The notes under the pieces were generated by a model. The model ran no database searches and had not been told where the DNA came from. It worked only from the letters and a program-made list of their open reading frames with translations. From NCBI RefSeq assembly GCF_003710865.1, contig NZ_RHHO01000011.1, forward strand, positions 1 through 64,000: DNA of 64,000 nucleotides. Direction: 5' to 3'. The position numbers were made by a program, and so were the translations under genes. This document shows, piece after piece, positions 43,232 to 51,245 of this stretch. Within the stretch, counting starts at the first letter, position 1. Every line of letters begins with the position of its first letter. The stretch is from Brevibacillus borstelensis. Its GTDB lineage: Bacteria; Bacillota; Bacilli; Brevibacillales; Brevibacillaceae.

Positions 43232-44848
43232 ATGAGAACGATCGGAGATTTGAGCTTGCGAGAAAAAATCGGACAAATGCTGGTGTGCGGCTTTGACGGC
43301 CACCAACCGACGGACGGGATTCGCGACTTGATCCGGCAATACGGGCTGGGCAACATCATCTACTTTAGCCGCAATGCCGGCTCGGTAGAACAAGTGCACA
43401 GGCTTTCAAGCGAGCTAAAGCAGTGGGCGGCAGAGCACAGCGACATTCCGCTGGGCATCGCAATTGATCAGGAGGGCGGGATGGTAACCCGTGTGACGAA
43501 CGGAGTCACGCCCTTGCCGGGAAATATGGCCATTGGAGCTACCCGGGATGAGTCTGCCGCTTTTGAATTGGCCAGGATTAGCGGAAGTGAACTTCGTTTA
43601 TTAGGCATAAATATAAACTTTGCTCCCGCAGTGGATATCAACAATAACCCGCTCAATCCCGTGATCGGCGTCCGCTCCTACGGGGAAACGCCGGAGCTGG
43701 TGAGCAGGATGGGGGTTGCGGCGGTTCGCGGCTTCCAGTCGGCGGGGATCGCGGCGACGGTGAAGCACTTCCCCGGACATGGGGATACGAGCGTGGACTC
43801 GCATTTTGACATACCAGTTCTCCCGCTTGATCGCAAGCGCTTGGAGCAGCTGGAGCTGGTGCCGTTCAAAAAGGCGGTGGAAGCGGGAGTAGACATGGTG
43901 ATGACAGCGCATATCGTGCTGCCTGAAATCGAGCCGAAGAAGCTGCCGAGCACGTTGTCTCCCGCAGTCATTACCGGTATTTTGAGAGAAGAATGGGGCT
44001 ATGACGGCATCGTGATTACCGATTGCCTGGAGATGGACGCGATCGCCGCTCATTACGGTGTGGGGCCGGCTGCCGTCATGGCAGTCGAAGCAGGAGTCGA
44101 CCTGATCATGGTCAGCCACCGGTACGACCGTCAGCGGGAAGCGTTTGAGGCCCTGCTGCAAGCCGTTATAGACGGCAGAATCTCTGAGGAGCGCATCGAC
44201 CGATCCGTCACGAGAATCTTGCGGCTCAAGCAGCAGCGAAAGATGGAGGAGGCCATGCTTCCCTGGGAAGCTGTCGAACCCCGGCTGGAAGCAGCGGAAG
44301 AGCGGCGGACTGCCGAGCGGATCAGCGAGCAAAGCATCACGGTCGTAAAGGATGAAGGGAAGAACCTGCCGCTGCGGAGAGGAGCGGACACATGCGTCAT
44401 CTGGCCGGTGGTCAGGGCGGCCAACGACGCGGACGAACGCTACGCGGACAAGGAGACGCTCGCTTCTTACCTGAGCAGTATGGGGATGCAGATTGTTGAA
44501 AACGTCGTAGCGACGAACCCGACACCCGAAGAGATCGCACAGGCAGTCGCCTCCAGCAAAGGCTTCGGGCAGGTCATCGTCGCCACGTACAATGCCGCCT
44601 TTTTCCCCGGGCAATCCAAGCTGGTCGACGAGCTGCTCGCCGTCCACGGAAAACGGCTGATCGTCGCAGCCATTCGCAATCCGTTTGATTACTCCCTCTT
44701 TCCCGAGGCGGGGACGTATGTATGCAGTTATGAAAGCAGACCGCTCGCCATGCAATCGCTGGCACGGGTGCTCACGGGCCGCGTTTCGCCGACGGGAAAG
44801 CTGCCGGTCACGCTGTCGACAAACTTTGCCTTCGGCTGGAGAGGGTAG
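43232..44848 (+). CDS. nagZ: Beta-N-acetylhexosaminidase, glycoside hydrolase family 3 (NagZ)
   Basis: A 538-residue GH3 enzyme that removes terminal GlcNAc from GlcNAc-anhydroMurNAc/MurNAc peptides or chitooligosaccharides. The NagZ loop KHFPGHGDTSVDSH begins at 178 and carries the catalytic His. The nucleophile Asp is D264 in VITDCLEMDA. A C-terminal alpha/beta domain (about 360-538) matches the two-domain Bacillus type. There is no signal peptide, so unlike secreted BsNagZ it should work in the cytosol on sugars brought in by the adjacent importer. ATG 43232 follows gggagtggag; ATG 43214 overlaps that site. Confidence 0.9.
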   Translation: MRTIGDLSLREKIGQMLVCGFDGHQPTDGIRDLIRQYGLGNIIYFSRNAGSVEQVHRLSSELKQWAAEHSDIPLGIAIDQEGGMVTRVTNGVTPLPGNMAIGATRDESAAFELARISGSELRLLGININFAPAVDINNNPLNPVIGVRSYGETPELVSRMGVAAVRGFQSAGIAATVKHFPGHGDTSVDSHFDIPVLPLDRKRLEQLELVPFKKAVEAGVDMVMTAHIVLPEIEPKKLPSTLSPAVITGILREEWGYDGIVITDCLEMDAIAAHYGVGPAAVMAVEAGVDLIMVSHRYDRQREAFEALLQAVIDGRISEERIDRSVTRILRLKQQRKMEEAMLPWEAVEPRLEAAEERRTAERISEQSITVVKDEGKNLPLRRGADTCVIWPVVRAANDADERYADKETLASYLSSMGMQIVENVVATNPTPEEIAQAVASSKGFGQVIVATYNAAFFPGQSKLVDELLAVHGKRLIVAAIRNPFDYSLFPEAGTYVCSYESRPLAMQSLARVLTGRVSPTGKLPVTLSTNFAFGWRG

Positions 44849-44878
44849 TTGCGTTACAATAGAGGAGGACAAGGATCG

Positions 44879-45370
44879 ATGAACGAATTTCAAGTCAGAG
44901 CGATTACACCGGAAGACAGGGGATGGCTGGCGGGCTTTTTGGAACAGCAGTGGGGCAGTCCGCAGATGGTCTACGGGGATCAAGTGTACCATTGCGACCA
45001 GCTTCCTGGTTTTGTCGCCCTGTACGGGGAAAAGACAGCGGGCTTGGTTACGTATACAGAGACAGGGGATGGTTGGCAGATCGTCTCCTTGGACAGCCTC
45101 CGCGAGGGAATGGGGATCGGCAGTGCCCTCATGCTCGCGGTAGAGCGGGCGGCTATGCAAAATGGAATAAAGCGGATATGGCTTTTGACGACCAATGACA
45201 ATCTGAACGCGCTGCGTTTTTATCAAAAGCGCGGCTACGAATTGGTCGAGGTACGGCGAAACGCTGTGGAGCAGGCGAGAAGGCTGAAGCCCTCTATTCC
45301 CGTGATTGGCACGGACGGCATCCCTTTGCGAGACGAGATCGAGCTGGAAAAGCCGTTGAAGCTGGAATAA
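44879..45370 (+). CDS. GNAT-family N-acetyltransferase
   Basis: A 163-residue acetyl-CoA-dependent acetyltransferase. The pyrophosphate-binding motif is REGMGIGSALM (about 76-86), followed by NLNALRFYQKRGYELVEV. ATG 44879 follows gaggaggacaagg. It lies between nagZ and nagA, so an amino-sugar or muropeptide amine is a possible acceptor. Oddly, after its TAA stop the same frame stays open through a 12-codon repeat and on into nagA. Confidence 0.85.
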   Translation: MNEFQVRAITPEDRGWLAGFLEQQWGSPQMVYGDQVYHCDQLPGFVALYGEKTAGLVTYTETGDGWQIVSLDSLREGMGIGSALMLAVERAAMQNGIKRIWLLTTNDNLNALRFYQKRGYELVEVRRNAVEQARRLKPSIPVIGTDGIPLRDEIELEKPLKLE

Positions 45371-45376
45371 CTGATA

Positions 45377-45448
45377 AAGCCGGAACAGCTCATGAAGCTG
45401 GAGTTACCGTTTAAGCCGGAACAGCTCATGAGGCTGGAATACCCGGCG
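45377..45448 (+). repeat. Two tandem 36-bp repeats between the GNAT and nagA genes
   Basis: The unit starting aagccggaacagctcatga occurs at 45377 and 45413. In the GNAT/nagA frame each unit would encode KPEQLM(K/R)LE(L/Y)P plus one residue. The GNAT C-terminus (EKPLKLE) resembles a partial third unit. The 36-base period equals 12 codons, so the frame is kept. Confidence 0.8.
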
Positions 45449-45544
45449 AGGATTGGCAAACCGTTTGCTTCCCCGTCAGTCGCAAGTCGCTCACAAGGCA
45501 GAAATCGTCTCAACACTAGCAGCATTCGCATGGAGGGATACACA

Positions 45545-46714
45545 ATGTCAGATAGATTTGCCCTGCGGGGAAGGGTAATAACAAACGGACAGGACATCCT
45601 GGACGGACTGGTCGTGGTGAATGGCTCTGTCGTTGCGTACGCCGGAACGGCAGACGGGTACGGAGAGGAATGGCCGGAGCAAGTGGAGCGGGTGGAGAAC
45701 GGCTTTATTTGCCCGGGCTTTGTGGATATGCATATGCACGGGATTGCCGGCAGCGACACGATGGACGGGACCCCTGAAGCGCTGCAGACGATTTCCCGTG
45801 CGCTGGCGGGCTATGGCGTCACTTCGTTTTTGGCGACCACGATGACCGCTCCTTATGCTGATTTGGAAAAGGCGATCCGCAATGTGGTGGCAGTATCTCG
45901 GCAGGGAATGGACGGAGCATCCATCGTCGGAATTCATCTGGAGGGGCCATGGATTAACCCGAGGTACAAAGGAGCGCAAAAAGAGGAAAATATCGCAGTC
46001 CCCAAGCTGGAGGATGTTCGCCGTTTGTACGAGCTGGCCGATGGTCTTATGAAAGTAGTGACGATCGCACCGGAACAGCCCGAGGCGACCGAAGCGATTC
46101 GATGGCTGAAGGAACAGGGGGTCGTCGTTTCCGCCGGGCATACCGGCGCCAGCTTTGACCAGGCGGGGAAAGCCGTGGAGAGCGGCGTCTGCCACTTTAC
46201 CCACTGCTTCAATGCGATGACGGGCCTTCATCACCGCGAGCCGGGAGTCGTCGGCGCGGCCATGTACCACGAGCAGCTGAGCACCGAGCTGATCGCTGAT
46301 GGCGTGCATGTGCATCCAGCCGTTATGCGGATTTTGTACCGCGTCAAATCGGCGGCGCGGCTCGCGCTGGTCAGCGACTCCATGCGCGCGGCCGCATTGG
46401 GCGAGGGCACGTACGATCTCGGCGGACAGGAAGTGCATGTCCGCGGTGCGGAAGCCCAACTGGCAGACGGTACCCTGGCCGGGAGCATCCTGACGCTGAA
46501 CCGCGCCGTGCAAAACATGGTCGTGCTGTCGGGAGTGCCGCTTGCAGAAGCAGTGGCGATGGCATCGGAAACGCCTGCCAACATCCTTGGGCTTGGCACG
46601 CAGAAAGGAAAGCTGCAAGCCGGGTTTGACGCAGATCTGGTCGTGCTTGGGGACGATTTTGAAGTGCAATCTACTTATGTAAGCGGAAGGCTTGTTTATC
46701 GGGTGCAAAAGTAG
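45545..46714 (+). CDS. nagA: N-acetylglucosamine-6-phosphate deacetylase
   Basis: A 389-residue amidohydrolase converting GlcNAc-6-phosphate to glucosamine-6-phosphate. The metal site residues are in VDMHMHG (H63, H65), HLEGPWI, AGHTGA and HCFNAMTGLHHREPG, and the catalytic Asp is in LVSDSM. The frame is open 51 codons upstream, but ATG 45545 after atggaggg matches the normal NagA start. It completes the import-NagZ-NagA route; nagB is not in the window. Confidence 0.93.
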   Translation: MSDRFALRGRVITNGQDILDGLVVVNGSVVAYAGTADGYGEEWPEQVERVENGFICPGFVDMHMHGIAGSDTMDGTPEALQTISRALAGYGVTSFLATTMTAPYADLEKAIRNVVAVSRQGMDGASIVGIHLEGPWINPRYKGAQKEENIAVPKLEDVRRLYELADGLMKVVTIAPEQPEATEAIRWLKEQGVVVSAGHTGASFDQAGKAVESGVCHFTHCFNAMTGLHHREPGVVGAAMYHEQLSTELIADGVHVHPAVMRILYRVKSAARLALVSDSMRAAALGEGTYDLGGQEVHVRGAEAQLADGTLAGSILTLNRAVQNMVVLSGVPLAEAVAMASETPANILGLGTQKGKLQAGFDADLVVLGDDFEVQSTYVSGRLVYRVQK

Positions 46715-46767
46715 AGTGACTGGGCGCTGTTTCCCTTTCTGCTTGGTAAGAGATTGCAGTCCAGTGA

Positions 46768-46829
46768 TTAGCTTAATAGATAACAGTGAAAGACCGCCTA
46801 ACTTATTAAGCTAAAGGCGGTCTGTTTTT
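46768..46829 (+). terminator. Terminator with a competing upstream arm (attenuator-like)
   Basis: The terminator stem agaccgcct (46791-46799)/aggcggtct (46815-46823) is followed by gttttt. Its loop contains tattaagctaa (46804-46814), which is perfectly complementary to ttagcttaata at 46768-46778. The two helices interleave in the order A-B-A'-B' and cannot easily coexist, so this could switch as well as terminate. Confidence 0.75.
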
Positions 46830-47179
46830 GGGTAAAAATAAACTTTTAGATTTATATATTAACATTAGTCCAATATAGCCTAACTTCGAATGAGTGAAAA
46901 AAACAAGACTTGTGCATTCTTGATTAAGGCTCTATTTCGTTTTCAGACGTAAATTGCAGTAGTGTCTGGGCAAAGGTTTCAAAAATCTTATAAAGGCTAC
47001 TTTATACTCGGAGGGATGCGCGAAACGACTGAAATTGCAAAGTAATGACCAAATATGGATTATTATGTAACATTCTCTCTTTTGCAACGTTAATGTAAAT
47101 AGGAGGTGGTATCTACTATGTAATAACAATATGTTAGAGAATTAAAAAATATTAATTACGAAAGGTGGTAGCAAGATTA
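46830..47179 (+). other. AT-rich leader region upstream of the secreted-protein genes
   Basis: No gene is recognised. A TTGCAA (47035-47040) and TATTAT (47061-47066) pair has 20-base spacing and is doubtful as a promoter. At 47101-47123 an ideal aggaggtgg ribosome site is followed by atg taa taa, a start codon directly followed by stops. Confidence 0.4.
47101..47123 (+). promoter_or_regulatory. Start-stop element (SD-ATG-TAA) in the leader of the secreted-protein gene
   Basis: AGGAGGTGG (47101-47109) stands about 11 bases before ATG at 47118, which is followed at once by TAA TAA. The real start is 57 bases further on. It could load and hold ribosomes in the leader, or be the relic of a destroyed start. 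Confidence 0.4.
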
Positions 47180-47677
47180 ATGAAAAAATTTTTATCGTTA
47201 GGTTTAGCTCTCTCACTTGCGGTTGTTGGTAATTTTACTTTAATTGAAGGTGCATCTGCTAAAATATGTGACAACGACCCTACGTCAAGTTCAGGTTGCA
47301 CCCATAATTACGATGGTTCTTGGACCTATAAAAGTGGCCAGTCAGGTAGTTATAACAAGGATCATCGCGTAATTTCAGAGCGAGGAGGTACTTGGTATGA
47401 ATGGGGGATGGGGAGTCTACCAGCAGGACGTGCAACATTAGAAGTATACTTAGCAAATGCTGATTTCACAAATAGGGAAGCTATGTACTATATATTGCAC
47501 CAAGGTTTGACATATGAGGAATATGTTGGTTCAGTCAATCAATATTCAGCTAGATCGGGTTGGAATGAAGTGGGGACCATGAGGCTAGATTCGGGTAAGA
47601 CATGGGTTATTTTATATGGTAAGGATGAGAGTGGAAGATCAAATACCCAAACAGGTGCTGACGCTGTTTCTCTGTGA
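47180..47677 (+). CDS. Secreted protein with golvesin-like C-terminal beta-sandwich
   Basis: A 165-residue protein with a clear signal peptide (MKKFLSLGLALSLAVVGNF...ASA|K). The mature part starts with two cysteines (KICDNDP, SSGCTHNY) that could form a disulfide. A beta-rich domain follows whose end, GKTWVILYGKDESGRSNTQTGADAVSL, resembles golvesin/xanthan-lyase carbohydrate-binding-type domains. ATG 47180 follows aggtggt. Base composition is far more AT-rich than the flanking operons. It is paired with the next gene 36 bases downstream. Function unknown; a cell-surface or matrix role is possible. Confidence 0.72.
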   Translation: MKKFLSLGLALSLAVVGNFTLIEGASAKICDNDPTSSSGCTHNYDGSWTYKSGQSGSYNKDHRVISERGGTWYEWGMGSLPAGRATLEVYLANADFTNREAMYYILHQGLTYEEYVGSVNQYSARSGWNEVGTMRLDSGKTWVILYGKDESGRSNTQTGADAVSL

Positions 47678-47713
47678 TAAAAACGAATATAAATGAAAGG
47701 GAGGTTTTAACAG

Positions 47714-48622
47714 ATGAAAAAGAAATTTGTAGCCATTCTTGCAACTTCCTTAGTAGGTCTTGGATTGACTGGATTTTATACACTGAAAGGGACTGCAGCG
47801 GAATCTACATCAAACGAAAGTAGTCAACAATACTCTTCACTTGAGGCGAACTCCACTAGTCATTCCTTGGTTTCCGTTCAAAATAAAATGCTGAATGCAA
47901 TTGATCATTATCAAAGTGCTACAGGTTCTTACAGGGCTATACTGACGCCAATTGGCGTGGATGAGATAGTAGATTTTGAGGTTTATCGGGGAGCAAATCC
48001 TCGAAGCCATGTCAAAGTAATGGACAACAAGAGCAAAGTACTTAAGGAAACAGCTTTTGACGGAAACATGTTCATGTCGATTAATCATACCAATAAAACA
48101 TATTTACAAAACAAAACAGCAACTCAACAGCAGACTGTGGCACTCGGCCAAAACACTCCTCGCTCATATAAAAATGATCAAGGAGAATTGGTATTCGTAA
48201 AAAGGCAGGACCCCGCTTTCTCAGGGGTGGCAAATGATGTATTATTCCCTCAAGACTATGCGTTTTGGTTAACACCTGACAATCATAAAGTAGTAGGAGA
48301 AGAAAAACTGTTAAATCGTACTTCAATCGTCATTGAAGGGGAGCATGACGATCCAATTTTGGCTGAAAAACATCAATCTACCCATTTTAAAATGTGGATA
48401 GATAAAGAAACGGGAGTATTGCTAAAATTAGTAGAGACAAATAGTAAAGATGAAGTTACGAACTCCATAGAAGTCCTTTCTATCGAGTTTGATAAACAGC
48501 AAGATGTTTCATCCTTGTCCAAAATGCAAGCTGTTCCTTCTGACTATAAAGATGTTTCGAAAAAGTTGAGGGATCGTGAAAATAGAGAGCAGAAAAAATC
48601 CGAGAAGGAAAATGAAAATTGA
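47714..48622 (+). CDS. Secreted or membrane-anchored protein of unknown function, LolA/MucB-like appearance
   Basis: A 302-residue protein with an N-terminal hydrophobic segment (about 6-24) that acts as a signal peptide or anchor. A Ser/Asn/Gln-rich linker follows, then a beta-rich region (about 60-260) where short strands alternate with charged turns, in the manner of LolA/MucB-type domains. The C-terminus is a strongly charged helix (KKLRDRENREQKKSEKENEN). There are no cysteines or catalytic motifs. ATG follows gggaggt. It forms a two-gene unit with the preceding secreted protein. The LolA/MucB comparison rests on impression, not alignment. Confidence 0.68.
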   Translation: MKKKFVAILATSLVGLGLTGFYTLKGTAAESTSNESSQQYSSLEANSTSHSLVSVQNKMLNAIDHYQSATGSYRAILTPIGVDEIVDFEVYRGANPRSHVKVMDNKSKVLKETAFDGNMFMSINHTNKTYLQNKTATQQQTVALGQNTPRSYKNDQGELVFVKRQDPAFSGVANDVLFPQDYAFWLTPDNHKVVGEEKLLNRTSIVIEGEHDDPILAEKHQSTHFKMWIDKETGVLLKLVETNSKDEVTNSIEVLSIEFDKQQDVSSLSKMQAVPSDYKDVSKKLRDRENREQKKSEKENEN

Positions 48623-48640
48623 GTACGGAGATCATTTAGT

Positions 48641-48692
48641 AGGGCAGTTCCAAAAGTCTATCTGATGTAGACGAAAGGGACTGCCCTTTCTT
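48641..48692 (+). terminator. Terminator after the secreted-protein pair
   Basis: agggcagt (48641-48648) pairs with actgccct (48680-48687), extended by tcc/gg(g), and is followed by ttctt. It separates the island from the convergent nucleobase permease gene. Confidence 0.65.
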
Positions 48693-48766
48693 CAGTGCGT
48701 AGGAGCTAGGCTTCCCTAAGAGTAGTTAGCCAGTTTTTTAAATCAAAACTACATACAAAAACACTT

Positions 48767-50089
48767 TTAATCCACGCTTTGTTTTTTCGTTGATTCACTA
48801 CTCCTCTCCCTCCAAACCTGCTCCAGCCCCATCACAATCATCGTCCCAAACAACAGCCCGTTGCCCAGCGTATACCGGATGACCGACGGCAGCTCCTGAA
48901 AGACAGACGGCGGGAAAAACATCGAGCCTACACCAAAGAGCAGGCCGATCCCGATGATGGTCAGGCGGCGCTGGTCGAGCTGTGTCTGGACGAGCGATTG
49001 CAGGCCGATGCCGACCATCTGGACAAAGGAGGCGAGTACCGCCGCATACGCGACCGGGCCGGGAAGCATGGTCAGCAGCCGGATCACGCCGGGGAAGAAG
49101 GCAGCAGCAGCCATGATCAGGCAGGCCAGGAGAAACGGAATGCTGCTCCTTTGACCAGTGAGCCGAACGAAGCCGGCCGAGCCGGATAGAGGCACCATTC
49201 CAACTGTCGAGAAAAGGGCGGACAGCAGATGGGAAAAACCGCCGACTACCGAGCTGCGGGAAAGCTCCGCAGGCTCCAGTCCGGGCGTTCCCGTTTGCAC
49301 CTGCTTCATCGCCGCGATGCTGGCGAAGGTGTTGGACAGCAGGATCATGACGATCAATATACTCGATGCGGCCATGCCTGGATCCCACAGCGGAGCTCCC
49401 CAGGCGAGCGCTTCGGGAACCTGGAGCAAGGTCTCGGCAGGGGCCGGATGCTTCCATATGCCCGCTATGTAGAAGGCCACGCAGCCCGTCAGGATGCCGA
49501 TCAGAACCGCATAGCTTTTCACCCAGCCCTTTCCGCGAAAAGAGAGAACGAGGACTGTGGAAAAAACGAGAAGAGCGAGCAGTGCCGACGTCCAATTCGC
49601 TTTCGCCGGATTGCCGCTCACACCGGCCATTCCCTGCAAAAACGTTCCGCTTACCTGCAAGGCGAGCAGAAGCAGGTATACCCCCGATACGAGCGGAGTA
49701 AACAAGGGAAGCATGCGGCGCACCAGTCCGGTCACCCCGAACAGGATGAGCAGTACGCCTGCCGCGATCATGCCGGATTCCAAAAGCTGGAGCGTTTCGG
49801 ATACATTGGCGCCGGTACGGACAGCGGTCTCTCCCATGATGATAAAGACGACGAGCCAGGTGCCAGCCGGTCCATCCACGATGGGGAACCGGTGGCCGAG
49901 CCAGCCCTGCAAAAAGGAACTGATCCCGACGATAAAAAAGGTCCGCTGCATCAGTCCGGTAATGTCCGGATCGGGCAGATGAAAGACTTGGCCGATAACG
50001 ATAGGAAGGGCGACTGCATTGGCCAGTAAAAATACCAGCCATTGCAGCGCCCCGATCCCGTGGTTTAATCCTTGTTTGTTCATGTTCAC
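48767..50089 (-). CDS. NCS2-family nucleobase (xanthine/uracil) permease
   Basis: A 440-residue polytopic transporter of the nucleobase-cation symporter 2 family with about 14 hydrophobic segments, resembling the YwdJ/uracil-xanthine branch. The short TM3 and TM10 regions (PIVDGPAG and SGSAGFVRLTG) are where NCS2 proteins bind base. The start is GTG at 50089, ten bases after ggag; ATG 50083 is an alternative. It lies downstream of the nucleoside hydrolase on the same strand, 148 bases away. It could import bases or export the base released by that hydrolase. Confidence 0.85.
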   Translation of the reverse strand: MNMNKQGLNHGIGALQWLVFLLANAVALPIVIGQVFHLPDPDITGLMQRTFFIVGISSFLQGWLGHRFPIVDGPAGTWLVVFIIMGETAVRTGANVSETLQLLESGMIAAGVLLILFGVTGLVRRMLPLFTPLVSGVYLLLLALQVSGTFLQGMAGVSGNPAKANWTSALLALLVFSTVLVLSFRGKGWVKSYAVLIGILTGCVAFYIAGIWKHPAPAETLLQVPEALAWGAPLWDPGMAASSILIVMILLSNTFASIAAMKQVQTGTPGLEPAELSRSSVVGGFSHLLSALFSTVGMVPLSGSAGFVRLTGQRSSIPFLLACLIMAAAAFFPGVIRLLTMLPGPVAYAAVLASFVQMVGIGLQSLVQTQLDQRRLTIIGIGLLFGVGSMFFPPSVFQELPSVIRYTLGNGLLFGTMIVMGLEQVWRERSSESTKKQSVD

Positions 50090-50237
50090 TTTAGCTTATC
50101 TCCGTTTAGTCGAATTTGATTATTCGAATCGTTCGGTATGTGATTCAGGTGATCGGGTGACAAAGAGGGTCCGACGTTATTTGCGATCCGTGAACTTCTC
50201 ATGAAACACGCGATCGCTTAAAAGGAAGCGTCTCTTG

Positions 50238-51188
50238 TTAAAAGACGGACAGCAGATGATGAGGAATCTTCTCCGCATCCACGTCTACGCAAACTTCGAT
50301 TTCATGGCCTTCGCTCGGCTTGGTGCGCAGATCGGCCACAACCGAACCGGCGCAGTACACACCCTCGGTCTCGATACTGACTTTCATCGTTTGCGTGCGA
50401 ACCACCCATGGCATACGCGCTACGAGAACCGTAAGCGGATCATGCGTCGGGCAAGCGCCCATCAGGTTGTCTACTTGCCAATAGAAGCGGAAATAATGCT
50501 GCAGGGCGTCGTTCATGTACTGCACGATCGGCTTGTTTTCCGGGCGGCAGTAGCCTGCGGCTGCATCGAGGTGCTGCTGTGTCAGTCTGACCTTCATCGT
50601 AACGTCCAGTCCGACCATGGTGATTTTCAGGCCGGATTTCATAACAGCCGCGACTGCCTCAGGATCGCCGCGGAAGTTGGCTTCCGCTTTCGGCGTCACA
50701 TTGCCGGGAGCAAAGACCGTTCCGCCCATGATATAGACGTGCTTCACTTTTTTCGGAAGCTCCGGATCGATCTCGAGCGCTTCCGCCAGGTTGGTCAATC
50801 GGCCGAGGGTGACCAAGGTCAATTCCCCGCCCAATTCATTTGCCTTGCGGACGATAAACTGAGCTGCCGACTCGGAGAGTGCCTGCTGCTCGGAAGCGGG
50901 CAGGTCCACGTCTCCGATCCCGTTGTTCCCGTGAACGTGGGAGACCGGGCCGGCCCATTCGCGGGTGAGCGGCTTGGCAGCTCCCATGGCTACCGGGACT
51001 TCATAGCCGGGATTGGCCAGCTTGATCAAGCGCAGAGTGTTGTCAGTTGCCTGCGCCACACTGGCGTTGCCAAATACCGTAGTGATGCCTTCTACTTTGA
51101 CATCTGGCGCTTTCAATGCGTGAAGGATCGCGAGAGAATCATCAATACCGGTGTCTGCGTCGATGAGCATTCTGATTACGTCTGTCAT
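50238..51188 (-). CDS. Nucleoside hydrolase (inosine/uridine-preferring family)
   Basis: A 316-residue N-ribohydrolase that splits ribonucleosides into base and ribose. The calcium-binding N-terminal motif is IDADTGIDDSLAI (about 8-20). MGGTVFAPGNVTPKAEANFRGDPEAV in the middle holds the ribose-binding Asn/Glu residues, and ACPTHDPLTV is the C-terminal metal and leaving-group region. ATG 51188 follows gggaggta. It is the last gene of the operon encoding the BMP-type nucleoside importer and ribokinase, so it supplies ribose for that kinase. Confidence 0.9.
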   Translation of the reverse strand: MTDVIRMLIDADTGIDDSLAILHALKAPDVKVEGITTVFGNASVAQATDNTLRLIKLANPGYEVPVAMGAAKPLTREWAGPVSHVHGNNGIGDVDLPASEQQALSESAAQFIVRKANELGGELTLVTLGRLTNLAEALEIDPELPKKVKHVYIMGGTVFAPGNVTPKAEANFRGDPEAVAAVMKSGLKITMVGLDVTMKVRLTQQHLDAAAGYCRPENKPIVQYMNDALQHYFRFYWQVDNLMGACPTHDPLTVLVARMPWVVRTQTMKVSIETEGVYCAGSVVADLRTKPSEGHEIEVCVDVDAEKIPHHLLSVF

Positions 51189-51245
51189 GGAATACCTCCA
51201 AAAAGTTCATTCCCCGATCAAAAGGCGATGGGGAATGGAATGAAT

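Noticed and set aside
46768-46823. H-type pseudoknot formed by both interleaved stems
   Set aside because: There are zero bases between the third and fourth strands while the first stem has 11 bp, which is sterically very unlikely.
46932-47129. 65-codon minus-strand frame in the AT-rich leader
   Set aside because: No ribosome site, no recognisable protein features, and it overlaps the start-stop element.
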